The notes below the pieces were generated by a model. The model did no database searches and was not told the origin of the DNA. It saw nothing but the letters and a program-made list of their open reading frames with translations. Both the position numbers and the translations under genes were made by a program. From contig CM055197.1 in NCBI GenBank assembly GCA_029224185.1, forward strand, positions 18,699,750 to 18,763,749: a stretch of DNA of 64,000 nucleotides, written 5' to 3'. Of the stretch, positions 36,301 through 48,300 are shown piece by piece. Numbering within the stretch: the first letter of the stretch is position 1; the number at the start of each line of letters is the position of its first letter. Source of the DNA: Karalla daura (Eukaryota > Chordata > Actinopteri > Chaetodontiformes > Leiognathidae).

Positions 36301-39300
36301 CTTAATAAATCTTAAACTAAAAACCTGTTCTTGATTCTTCTCAGAAACAACTGTCAAGTTCCAGAAGAGGGCTGTGAAGGATACATGCGTTGTTCAAGCA
36401 AGTGAAAACGTTATTTTGACCACTGAGCTGACCGCAGAGAGCGGCAGTGTGAAGTGGTTTAGAGACGGTGTGGAGCTGAAGGAGGGCAGCAAGTATGAAA
36501 TGAGAAAAGACGGCCTCACTCGTACCCTGATAGTAAAATCCTCAGAAAGCAAAGACAGCGGATCATACTCGTGTCAGACTGCAGATGACAAACTGGAGTT
36601 CAAAGTTCAAGTCAAAGGCAAGTCACAGAAATGTTGAGAATCTTCCAACAACCTGAGGAGCTCCTCAAATACTAGGTATTTTGATGTCGTATTCCCAAAA
36701 TTGATTTTTTTCAGATTCTGCTTTGAAGTTTGTTGTGCCTTTGAAACCCACTGCCGTGGAATTGGGAGGTACGCTGAGCCTGGTATGTGAACTAAACCAA
36801 GCCTCAGGGGATGTTGTCTGGCACCACGATGGTCGTGAAATCAAACCCGGAGGCAGGTACTGCGTCAAGGCCGATGGCGCTAAGCGGGTCCTCACTGTCA
36901 CTGGCATGGCAAAAGAAGATGAGGGAGAGTACAGTTGTGAATGCAGAAGTGACAAGACCTCTGCTAAAGTCTCCTCAAAAGGCAATTACTGAGCTCATCA
37001 AAGCAAAAAGCAATTTTGTTTTTTGACAGGAAATCAGCGTGCTTCATATCATGCTGCTTCTCCCTTTCAGCACCCAGACTGGTGCGGCTGACCAGCAAGC
37101 TGAACAACGTGGCTGCAATGGAGGGAAAGGAGGCCATTTTCAAGTGCGCCGTCACCCCAGCAGATGTCAATCTGAGATGGTTCCACAACAGTATACCTGT
37201 CACAGCCGGGCCCAAATACAAGATTGAGCATGGTGGCGCCAGTCACTCGCTCACCATCACCTCTGTCACCCAGAAAGATGCTGGAGAGATCAGTGTTGAC
37301 GCGGAGGGCAAAAGCTGCAAGGCTACCTTACAAGTGCAGCGTAAGAGCTCGCATTTCTCTATAAAATGTCTCCCGCAGGTGTGGCGGGTAATGCCGTTTC
37401 CACATTGACTTTGCGTTCTGTCTCAAACAGATGAACCTGTGACATTTAAGAAAAAGCTTGAAAATCTGACGGTGGAGGAGCAGAGTGAGGTCAAACTAGA
37501 AGTGGAGCTCAGTAAACCATCGGACGAAGTCAAGTGGATGAAGAACAGCGTTGTGCTGCAGCCCTCAGGAAACATGGAGATCCGGATTAATGGAGCAAAA
37601 CAGGTTTTGGTCTTCAAGAGTGTGACTTCTGCTGACCGAGGCATCTATTCCTGTGAAACTTTGGACGACAAAACACAAGCTAAACTCACTGTGGAGGGTA
37701 AGACAATTGTTTTCCTTCAAATAGATGCTAAAATATTTTCAGTACAAATTTGTAACAAATTTGTACCGCGTCCTTCCCCCTCCAGCAAAGAAGATCCACG
37801 TAATAAAGGGCCTCAAAGAGACAAAGGCACATGAGACAGAGACAGTAACTCTGGAGGTAGAACTTAACCAAGCCGATGTTGAAGGCTCCTGGACCAGGGA
37901 TGGCATCAAGCTAAAGTCAGGAGGAAACTGCCGAATCACAGCTCTGGGAAAGAAGCATGCCTTGACGTTGTCCAATCTCAAGAGGGAGGATGAAGGAACT
38001 ATTGTCTTCCAAGCAGAGGGTGTGCATAATTCAGCCAAACTGATCGTCACAGGTATGTGGGTACAGTCTTGTGTTTTGCAGCATGCATTCTGCCATAATA
38101 GGAGTTACAATGTAGTGGGATTTTGACCGACATGTCTTGCTGCTACAGAACCTCCTGCCATGATCTCAAAGCCTATTTTGGATATCAGTATTGCCGAGAA
38201 GGAGAAGGTCACTTTTGAATGTGAAGTGTCCAGAACAAATGCAGATGTTAAATGGTACAAGGTGAGAAATTCTTTTCCGTTTTTTGTTACTGTATTCAGA
38301 GTGGGACACCAATATCTTAAAAGTGCAATGGACATTCTGCAACATTTTCAATGAAATTATCAATTTTCAGGATGATGTGGAACTGAAACCAGGGAAGAAC
38401 TTTGGCATCCATTCCTTGGGCAGAAAGCGCTCTTTGGTCATTAATAAATGCACTCCTGAGGATGCAGGCACCTACATCTGTCGCACCACAGATGACAACA
38501 CTTCCGCCAAGCTCACAGTTAATGGTAATTATGAGTCATATTGTGACATGAGAAAAATGAGAACCTGACACCAGTCAGGTTTCCATTTTATAGGGTAGAG
38601 TGTGTTCAAATGCACAGAAACATCTATAAACATTTATCTGCAGCCAGAGACATTAAGATTGTTAAGAAGCTGGAGGATGTGGAGGTGATGGAGAAGGAGA
38701 GTGCTGCGTTTGTCTGTGAAATCTCACATGATGAAGTGGACTGCCAGTGGTACAAAGGAAATGCCAAGCTCAAAGTCAGTGACAACATCAAACTGAGACA
38801 AGAGGGTAAGGTCCATAAACTTCACAGATCATCGTGATTCCTCTATCGGTATATCCATGGAGTGTTAAAGCATTTGCCTGAATACTGATTGTCTCACACA
38901 CCAGGCAGAACTTATGTCCTGCTGTTTAAGTCTGTCACTCCAGAAGATATGGGAGAGATTAAATTCACAGCTGAAAAAGCCTCTTCGACCGCAAAACTTA
39001 AAGTGAAAGGTAAACGTGTAATAATGTGCCATAATGTCACAACACTTCACAAAATATTGTTGCATGGATTTTTTAACCGTTATGTTACAGCGTTTACAAG
39101 TGGTTGCAAGTGGATTATTTCTATTCATTAAAGCAAAATCTGTTAGAATTATGCAACTTATCTTAACTTTTTTCTCTCTGCAAATACTATAAAAACAGTA
39201 TTTGGCAATACAGAAGTCACAAAATTCTAAAAAAAATAAAATAAAAATTATAGCTTTTAAACTGAAGATTTTAGTATAAAATCATTTAAAATTTGACAAA

Positions 39301-42300
39301 ATGTTGCCTTGCTAAAGACAGTCAATGCAGTGCATCATTCTAACAGTCCTGGTGAGATAGAAAATCCAGCTGCAACTTGCACTTACTGTGTTATGCCTCA
39401 TTGAGGCCTGATGGCAAAGGAAACACGACTCATGAGGTGAATGATTAGGCATAGCTTTATCTCAATGTTACAATGCAAGTCTGTGGGATGCAATCTCTGG
39501 AATCGGCGAAGTCTCCATGAGTATAAAAACAATGTCTTAAAAACGGGTTAGAGGTTCAAGCTGTGACAGTTCAACAAACTTTGCTATCAGTTTGCCCCGG
39601 AGTTGCTTCAAGTTACAACACACATTTTCTTGTTTCTATCTCAGAGTTCTGCTATTTCAAATCAGAGAGCAGCTGATGTAGAAACATGAACGCCAAGTGC
39701 CAATACAAAATTATGTTTGCTTAATCCTTTGCTCTAACTGCATCTAAAATGTTAATGTTCCCGTTACATATTACCCTGATTGCTTTGCTTTTAACACAGT
39801 AGCATTCATATATGGACCTTGCCAATGCAATCAGTCAGGATCGTGCCAAGGCCTCGCCTTTGATAGCCTTTAATGTTCCTCTGTGGCGTACATGATAGTA
39901 TTCATTGATTCGGTGTTATTCATACTGTAGAGCTGCCTGTCAAGTTTGTGAAGCGACTCAGGGATAAGATAGCGATGTATAAGCATCGTGGTCATCTCGA
40001 ATGCCAAGTGTCACGCGCCAGCGCGAAGGTGAAGTGGTACAAGAACAAGACGGAGATCAAACCCAGCAAGAAGTACGAGATCAAGAGTGAAGACGTGTAC
40101 CGAAAACTCACCATAAATGATGTGGACGAGCGGGATGAAGACACATATACCTGTGACGCCACTGATGACAAGACGTCTTGTAAACTACTAGTGGAAGGTA
40201 ACAAAGGAAGAGAGTAAGAGCCGATTGCTAGGTCAGTTCCAGGTTTATCAATTGTGGGAGGTACCAGCTCAAAGAGAAAAGGAAAATAAGCCATCAGACT
40301 CTTAGTCAATGAGGTATAGGTCTGTGTCTGTCGATCTGTCAATCTATATATATGTCTGTCTGTTTGCCTCTAGCATCTGAAGTTCTGTGCAAATGGGAAG
40401 TACAAGTTGACTGATTTCTTAGTCATCTTAGAGAAACCTTACATACTAAATGAATTAATACAATGGTTGAGATTACAATTTGTGCATGAAAATAAGAACA
40501 AAATGGCATAATCACTGCGGTTGAAGTAACACCCAGAGATGTTTTTAGTTCTTTTTTTAATTGAACATAATAGTACATTATATCATCACAGAAGGCATAT
40601 AGACGTGTATAAAGGAGAAAGGTACACTGAAATGTACACTCAGTGTAAATACACTGTAAATTCCAGTTAGCTGGTACGATTTCAGGGGTCCTGGCTTGCT
40701 GTCACAGTGACAGTATAAATAACAAAAGCAACAATAGTGAATTTTAGGAGTAGCATATGTTCCTTTCATAAATTCAAATTGCGTGTTTATGGTCTTGCAA
40801 GTACAGCAAGAAGATACTTAGAATACAGAATACAGTAGTAAAGATTGTGTACTAGTGTACTATTTAGTATATATAGCTCTACTGATTGCTACTTTTTATA
40901 CATTAGTATTACTACTGGTACTGTCTTTTACTAAATATATTTTCATCCTATATGGCCTTATCCCAAACAAGGTTTATATTTTTGTTAGCTGATAAGCTTT
41001 TAAAGCACACAAAAGAATTATGCCATGAATGTGTGACCCCTAACATATCCTTTGGCAGTATAGAAAATATTTGGAAAAGTTTAGTGATTAGATTCTCAAA
41101 AAGGGTATACTTAACCATCATCAACATTATGATACATTTATTTTCATAAATCACACAGTGTGCCTGGCTGCTAACTAATCCTTTCTCTTTTCATGACTCC
41201 TCCAGAGCAGTCCATCAGCATTGTGCGGGAGCTTAGCTCAGTTGAAGTGACAGAACCCTTTGCAGCTGTCTTTGAAGTTGAAATCAGTATGGAGCTGGTG
41301 AAACCTCCTACATGGACTCTGAATGGAGTTGCTGTGCAGGAGAGTGCTGATGTTGAAATGGAGAAGGAGGGCACTATGCACCGTCTCACTTTCAAAAAGA
41401 CCAAAGCATCGATGACAGGGCCTGTGCAGTTTACAGCTGGGAAGAGCAAGACTTTAGCTCAACTCACAGTCAAAGGTAAACCTTTGAATCATGCAAAAGC
41501 ATTAGTTTGCAACAAGGGTTTATATACTGTGATGCTAAGCACGTATATCTGATACTGTCCTTCTCATTTAGAGCGTCCACTTGAGATCGCAGAACCCATC
41601 AAAGATGTGAAGGCGAAAGAGAAAAGTTCAGCTATACTCACCTGCAAATTTTCTGCAACACCCAAAGAGGTTAAGTGGTTCAAAGGTCAGACACCCCTGA
41701 CGTCATCAGATAAATATAACATGAAGCAAGATGCCACAAGGGCTCAACTCACTATTCAGCAGTTAACTGAGGATGATAATGGAGACTACAGCTGTCAGTC
41801 CGGACCTGCTAAGACTAAAGGCGTTCTTACTGTGGAAGGTACTGTATGGACCTTTGAACTCCAAACAACAACAGAACATTCCCATAGCCTGTTACAATCA
41901 TAACACACCAGAATGCAACTGCTGTAGAAAGCTGTCAAATTTAAGTTGTCGTCAAACTGAAATAGTTTCTTTCCTCCAGTCCGTGAAATTAAGGTCACCA
42001 AGCACTTGACTGATGTGGAGGTTGATGAAGACAACGACGCAGTCTTCCTCAGTGAAATCAACTATGCTGATGAAGAGGCACAGTGGCTGCTGAATGGCAA
42101 GGTTCTCTGCACTAATGAAGTCAACACCATCAGCCACGAAGGAAAGGTTCATAAGCTCACACTGAAGAACTTGGCACCTCAGGATGGAGGGACTATCACC
42201 TTTCAAGTCCGCAAGGTGAAAGAATCTGCGATGCTTAAAGTTAAAGGTAAGAACTTTGAGGTATCCAAAGAAAGCGTTTGGATTTTTAAGTTAAGGCTGG

Positions 42301-45300
42301 AATTTAAGTCTTGCTTGAGTTTTTGGTCACATTTTCTCCTACTTCCTATCATACCTTAACCCTGCACTTCTGACACTTTTCCAATTCCATTCCAGAGAAA
42401 CGTGCTGTGTTCCTCAAGTCACTAGATGATGTCATTGGAGAGGAGAAAGGCATGATAACTCTGGCATGTGAGACATCCAAGCCCAGGGTCTCCCCAGTTT
42501 GGAGAAAGGAAGGTAAAGTTCTGAAGACTGGACCAAAGTATGAGCTCCTTCACACAGGCAAGTCTCTGGGACTGATCATCAAGGATGTCACCAAAGAAGA
42601 TGCTGGAGAGTATAGTTGTGATCTTGGAACTGAGGTTTCTAAAGCAAAGGTCACCGTAAGAGGTTGGTACCATTCTTTTAGACACATTCTCTTAAGTATG
42701 TGAATTGTCACAAAGGTATACTCTCTCCAAAATCTAGAACTTGGCATCGGAATTACCAAATGGCTGAAGTCAGCTGAGGTGAACGAGGGAGAAGCATGCA
42801 GTTTTGAGTGCATCTTATCTCGTGAGAGCACAGATGAGTGTTCCTGGGCTCTTAATGGCAAAAAAATCACAGATGGAGGTCGCTTCAAAGTCGCAAATAA
42901 AGGACGCAAGTACATGCTGACTATCAATGATGTGACCCCTGCTGATGCCGGAGAGGTGGTCTTCAATGTCAAAGACTTGAGCTCCAAAACTACTTTAACA
43001 GTAGAGGGTAAGCTATACATCTGTTCTCAAGAGGGCTAGATAACATTACAATACATTATAACTTTTAATGTAATAGAAGAAATGTTATTATCCCTTTTTC
43101 AGGTAAAGCTTCATCTGTGTCAAAAGGACTGCAGAATGTCAGTGCTGTTCAAGGGGAAGACGCTGTGTTTATCTGTGAGGTAACACAAGCTAATTCCACT
43201 GTAAAGTGGGCCAAAGAAGGAAAAGCTATCAAAAAGAGCCAGAAGTATGACATCAGTCAGGAGGATAAGGTCATGAAGCTGACCATCCACAGTATCTCTG
43301 CTCAAGACTCTGGGGAGTACAGCTGTGAAGTTGTGGGAGGTGCAACCACTAGAGCTAAGCTTGAAATTAAGGGTAAGACTGGAAATTGCATGCTTCTTTG
43401 CCTCCATCTTAAGACATTTTTTGTCATAACACAGACTGTGGTAAAGGTTAATCAAGCTTGCGTTACCTTCCAAGTTAATTCCAACAACGCCATGCCATGT
43501 TCAAAAGTTCAGTAAATTTAGTTTTGTTTCACAGAGCCAATCCACAAGTTCACCAAAGCTCTGCAGGACAGCCAAGCAGAGGAGAAGAGCTCTGTGATCT
43601 TGCAATGTGAGACTGCACAACCCCCATCCACAGTGGTATGGCTTAAAGGTCACACAGAGCTCAAGGCTGGAGGTCGATATGAGATGTCCCAGAAGGAGGG
43701 AGTCTTAACTCTGACCATCAAACAGCTGGAGGAGAAAGACACTGACATCTACACTTGTGACGTGGGCACCGCCAAAAGCATGGCAAAGGTGACAGTCAAC
43801 GGTAAGAGGTCTTACAGAGATGATTGTCTTGTGTTTGGAAAGCTGTTTGCCCTGAGCATTTTCCTATTAGTGGATACCCAGTAAATTAGAGAATGGTGTG
43901 GAGAATGATCACTTGCAAACAATTCATTAGCTGGTCTGAAAAAGTAATTTGAAGGTTAGAGTGGCAGTAAAGCTGTTGGCAGTGTTAGAATGTCATGATG
44001 ATATTGGTCATTTGGTTTTCCTTGTTTTAAAGGTGAGTTGGTAGTTGTACTGAAAAACACAGGATATTAATTGTTACAATGGTGAAGCTGGTACATTTGG
44101 TTGCCATGGTTGCCATGTCTGTCCTAAGTGCAGTGGAGCTTAGGATATGATACCCATCTGTCGCTGAGTACTCTAAAAGACTATAATGTTTTACAGAGAT
44201 GGTCTTCACTCTTATTATCATAGAGATAACTCATTATCTGATACCATCTCTGTGGTTTCTTGAGATCGGAAAGAATGTGTCCCTTGTTGTCAAAGGTAAC
44301 GGGCAACATTTGCAGTCGTCCAAATATACGTAACAATGTTGATTTGTTGAAAGTATATTCTGTTTATTCCTAACAAAAATTTGCATTTAGAATTTTGCAT
44401 CATGAGTTTACAATATTAGTCGGATCTGCTCTGCTCATTTGTTGCATTATCTTCTTTCTTTGGGTCATGTATGATTGACAGAATGTGCTCATCCACAGTT
44501 TGTGAATGATTTGCATCAGCATGTGGTTACGACGCTGCACAACTGAATGTTTCCTTTCTTTAAGCTTTGATTTTCAAGAGATTCGTGCTGCCTTGTGAGG
44601 TTTGGGGTTGTTGGGAGCCATACTCTTCAGATTATTTCATGGATTGTTTCTTAAGTTTTGAATGACTGGGACATGACAGCTCATACCTCACATTTGTCCA
44701 TTATCATTTCTATGGGACAGTGACACTTTGTTGCAAGTTATCAAAACCTTTGTCCAATGTTCAGTGGGAGAAATGGCCTACAATTCTTAAAACTGGAGAC
44801 AAGCATGAGATGAAACAGATGGAGACCTTTTGTTAGCTTGAGATTAATAATTTGAAGATTGAAGACAGCAGGGAGTTTTCTTGCATGTGTGGGGATCAGA
44901 AGGCATCCGCAATTGTGAAAGTCAATGGTACAGTGTTTTTAAAGGCATTCCTCTTTAGATGCCCTAAGACCTTTGTATTTTAACAAAGGTCAAGGTTTAT
45001 TCTACTCAATTTTGGCAAGTAATACAGTTATGAAAACTGGTTGTTCAGCTTTGCCATTGACCTTCAAACGGAAGCTGGAGAGCCTGGAGGCCGAGGAGGG
45101 AGCCAGCGTTACTCTGCAATGTGAGCTCTCCAAAGCTGGAGTCCCAGTGGAGTGGAGGAAGGGAACACAGGTCCTGAAGTCTGGAGAAAAGTACCAGATG
45201 AAGCAGAAGGAGACTGTGAATGAACTCTTGGTCAACAAAGTTCTTCCAGAAGACAGTGGAGAGTACAGCTGTGTATGTGGAGATCAGAAGACCACATCCA

Positions 45301-48300
45301 ACCTGAAAATTAAGGGTAGGAAGAGGATTTGCAAGACGTCCATTTGAATAACATCTCTTAAAATAACACATGGCAACTTTTAATTGCGACATTTTTCAAC
45401 CCATTTGTTTTGGAGTCTGTATTCATTGTACAGTAGATCACAGCTACTGAGCGCTGTTTGTTTTGCATGCTTCAATAAAATCTGTGTTCATTGGTTGATA
45501 TGTAATTGTATGCCACTGACCACTAACCAACTGATAAATGGTCAGCCCAACCAGTGACCTTCAAACAGAAGCTGGAGAGTAAGGAGGCCGAGGAGGGAGC
45601 CAGCGTTACTCTGCGATGTGAGCTTTCTAAAGCTGGAGTTCCAGTGGAGTGGAAGAAGGGAGCACAGGTCCTGAAGTCTGGAGAAAAGTACCAGATGACA
45701 CAAAAGGAGTTTTTGAATGAACTCTTGATCAGCAAAACAGTGCCTGAGGACAGTGGTGACTACAGCTGTATGTGTGGAGACCAGAAGACCACTTCCAGCC
45801 TGAAAATTAAGGGTAGGGAGAGGATTTTAAAGGCGTCCATTTGAATAACATCTTTTAAAATAACAAATGGCAACTTTTTTATTTGCACATATTTAGACCT
45901 GTTTTGGAGTCTGTATTCATTGTAGACCACAGCTAGTGAGCATTGTTTCTTTTGCTTGCTTGCATAAAATCTGTGCAGATTGGTTTAGATGCAATTGCAT
46001 GCCCCACATCACTAACCAACTGATAAATGCTCAGCCCAACCAGTGACCTTCAAACAGAAGCTGGAGAGCCAAGAGGCCGAGGAGGGAGCCAGTGTTACTC
46101 TGAGATGTGAGCTCTCTAAAGCTGGAGTCCCAGTGGAGTGGAAGAAGGGAACACAGGTCCTGAAGTCTGGAGAAAAGTACCAGTTTAAGCAGAAGGAGTC
46201 TGTGAATGATCTACTGATCAGCAAAGTGGTTCCAGAAGATAGTGGAGACTACAGCTGTGTGTGTGGAGACCAGAAGACCACATCCAACCTGAAAATTAGA
46301 GGTAGGAGGATTTTCAAGGAGTACATTTGAATAGTATCTATTAAAATAGAATAGGGCAGTTTTTTCATTGTACACATTTAAACATATTTGTTTTGGAGTC
46401 TGCATATCACTGCAGACCACTGCTTCTAGAATTGTTTCTTTTGCTTGCTTGCATAAAATCTGTGCAGATTGGTTTAGATGCAATTGCATGCCCCAGATCA
46501 CTAACCAACTGATAAATGCTCAGCCCAACCAGTGACCTTCAAACAGAAGCTGGAGAGCCAAGAGGCCGAGGAGGGAGCCAGTGTTACTCTGAGATGTGAG
46601 CTCTCTAAAGCTGGAGTTGCAGTGGAGTGGAAGAAGGGAACGCAAGTCCTGAAGTCTGGAGAAAAGTACCAGATGAAGCAAATGGAGTCTGTGAATGAAC
46701 TCCTGATCAAGAAAGTGGTTCCAGAAGACAGTGGAGACTACAGCTGTGTATTTGAAGACCAAACAACCACATCCAGCCTGAAAATTAAGGGTAGGAAGAG
46801 GATTTTCAAGAAGTCCCTTATAAAAACATCTTTTGAAATACTGTAGAATACCTTCGTATTTGTCCATGCTTCGGGTAATTTTTTTTGGCACCTGGATATC
46901 ATTGTAGGCCCAGCTTCTAAGTATTGTTTCTTTTGCTTGCTTACATAAAGTCTGTGCATATTGGTTAGATGTACTTGCATGCCCCACATCACTAACCAAC
47001 TGATAAATGCTCAGCCCAACCAGTGACCTTCAAACAGAAGCTGGAGAGCCAAGAGGCCGAGGAGGGAGCCAGTGTTACTCTGAGATGTGAGCTCTCCAAA
47101 GCTGGAGTCCCAGTGGAGTGGAAGAAGGGAACACAGGTCTTGAAGACTGGAGAAAAGTACCAGATGAAGCAGAAGGAGTGTGTGAATGAACTCTTGATCA
47201 ACAAAGTGACACCAGAGGACAGTGGAGACTACAGCTGTGTGTTTGAAGACCAGAAGACCACATCCAACCTGAAAATTAAGGGTAGGAAGAGTCTCATGGA
47301 GTCCGTTTGAATAACATCTATTGAAAAAGATTTTTTTATTTATTTGCATAGATTTTTTTATTTATTTTTATGATTTTGTGTACTTATTTAGACCTGCTTG
47401 TTCTGGAGTCCATATCATTGCAGACCTCAGTTTCTGAGCATTATTTCTTTTGCTTGCTTGCATAAAGTCTGTGCAGATTGGTTTAGATGAAATCGCATGC
47501 CCCATATCACTAACCAGCTGATAAATGCTCAGCCCAACCAGTGACCTTCAAACAGAAGCTGGAGAGCCAAGAAGCCGAGGAGGGAGCCAGTGTTACTCTG
47601 AGATGTGAGCTCTCTAAAGCTGGAGTTCTAGTGGAGTGGAAGAAAGGAGCACAGGTCCTGAAGTCTGGAGAAAAGTACCAGGTGAAGCAGAAGGAGACTG
47701 TGAATGAACTCCTGATCAGCAAAGTGGTTCCAGAAGACAGTGGAGACTACAGCTGTGTATGTGGAGATCAGGAGACCACGTCCAGCCTGAAAATTAAGGG
47801 TAGGATGAGGATTCTAAAGGAGTCCTTTAGAATAACATCTACTGAAATAACACATGGCAACTTTTTGTATATATTTCAACCCATTTGTTTTGAAATCTGG
47901 ATATCATTGTGAATTGCAACATCTAAGTAATTTTTTTGCAATATATATATTTGTATCTTCTATGTTATCGCACGCCACTGATTACTAATCAACTAATCAA
48001 TGCTCAGCCCAACCAGTGACCTTCAAACAGAAGCTGGAGAGCCTGGAGGCCGAGGAGGGAGCCTGCGTTACTCTGAGATGTGAGCTCTCTAAAGCCGGAG
48101 TTCCAGTGGAGTGGAAGAAGGGAACACAGGTCCTGAAGTCTGGAGAAAAGTACCAGATGAAGCAGGAGGAGTCTGTGAATGAACTCCTGATCAAGAAAGT
48201 GATTCCAGAAGACAGTGGAGACTACAGCTGTGTGTGTGGAGACCAGAAGACCACATCCAGTCTAAAAATAAAGGGTAGGATATTGTGCAAAAAAATATTA

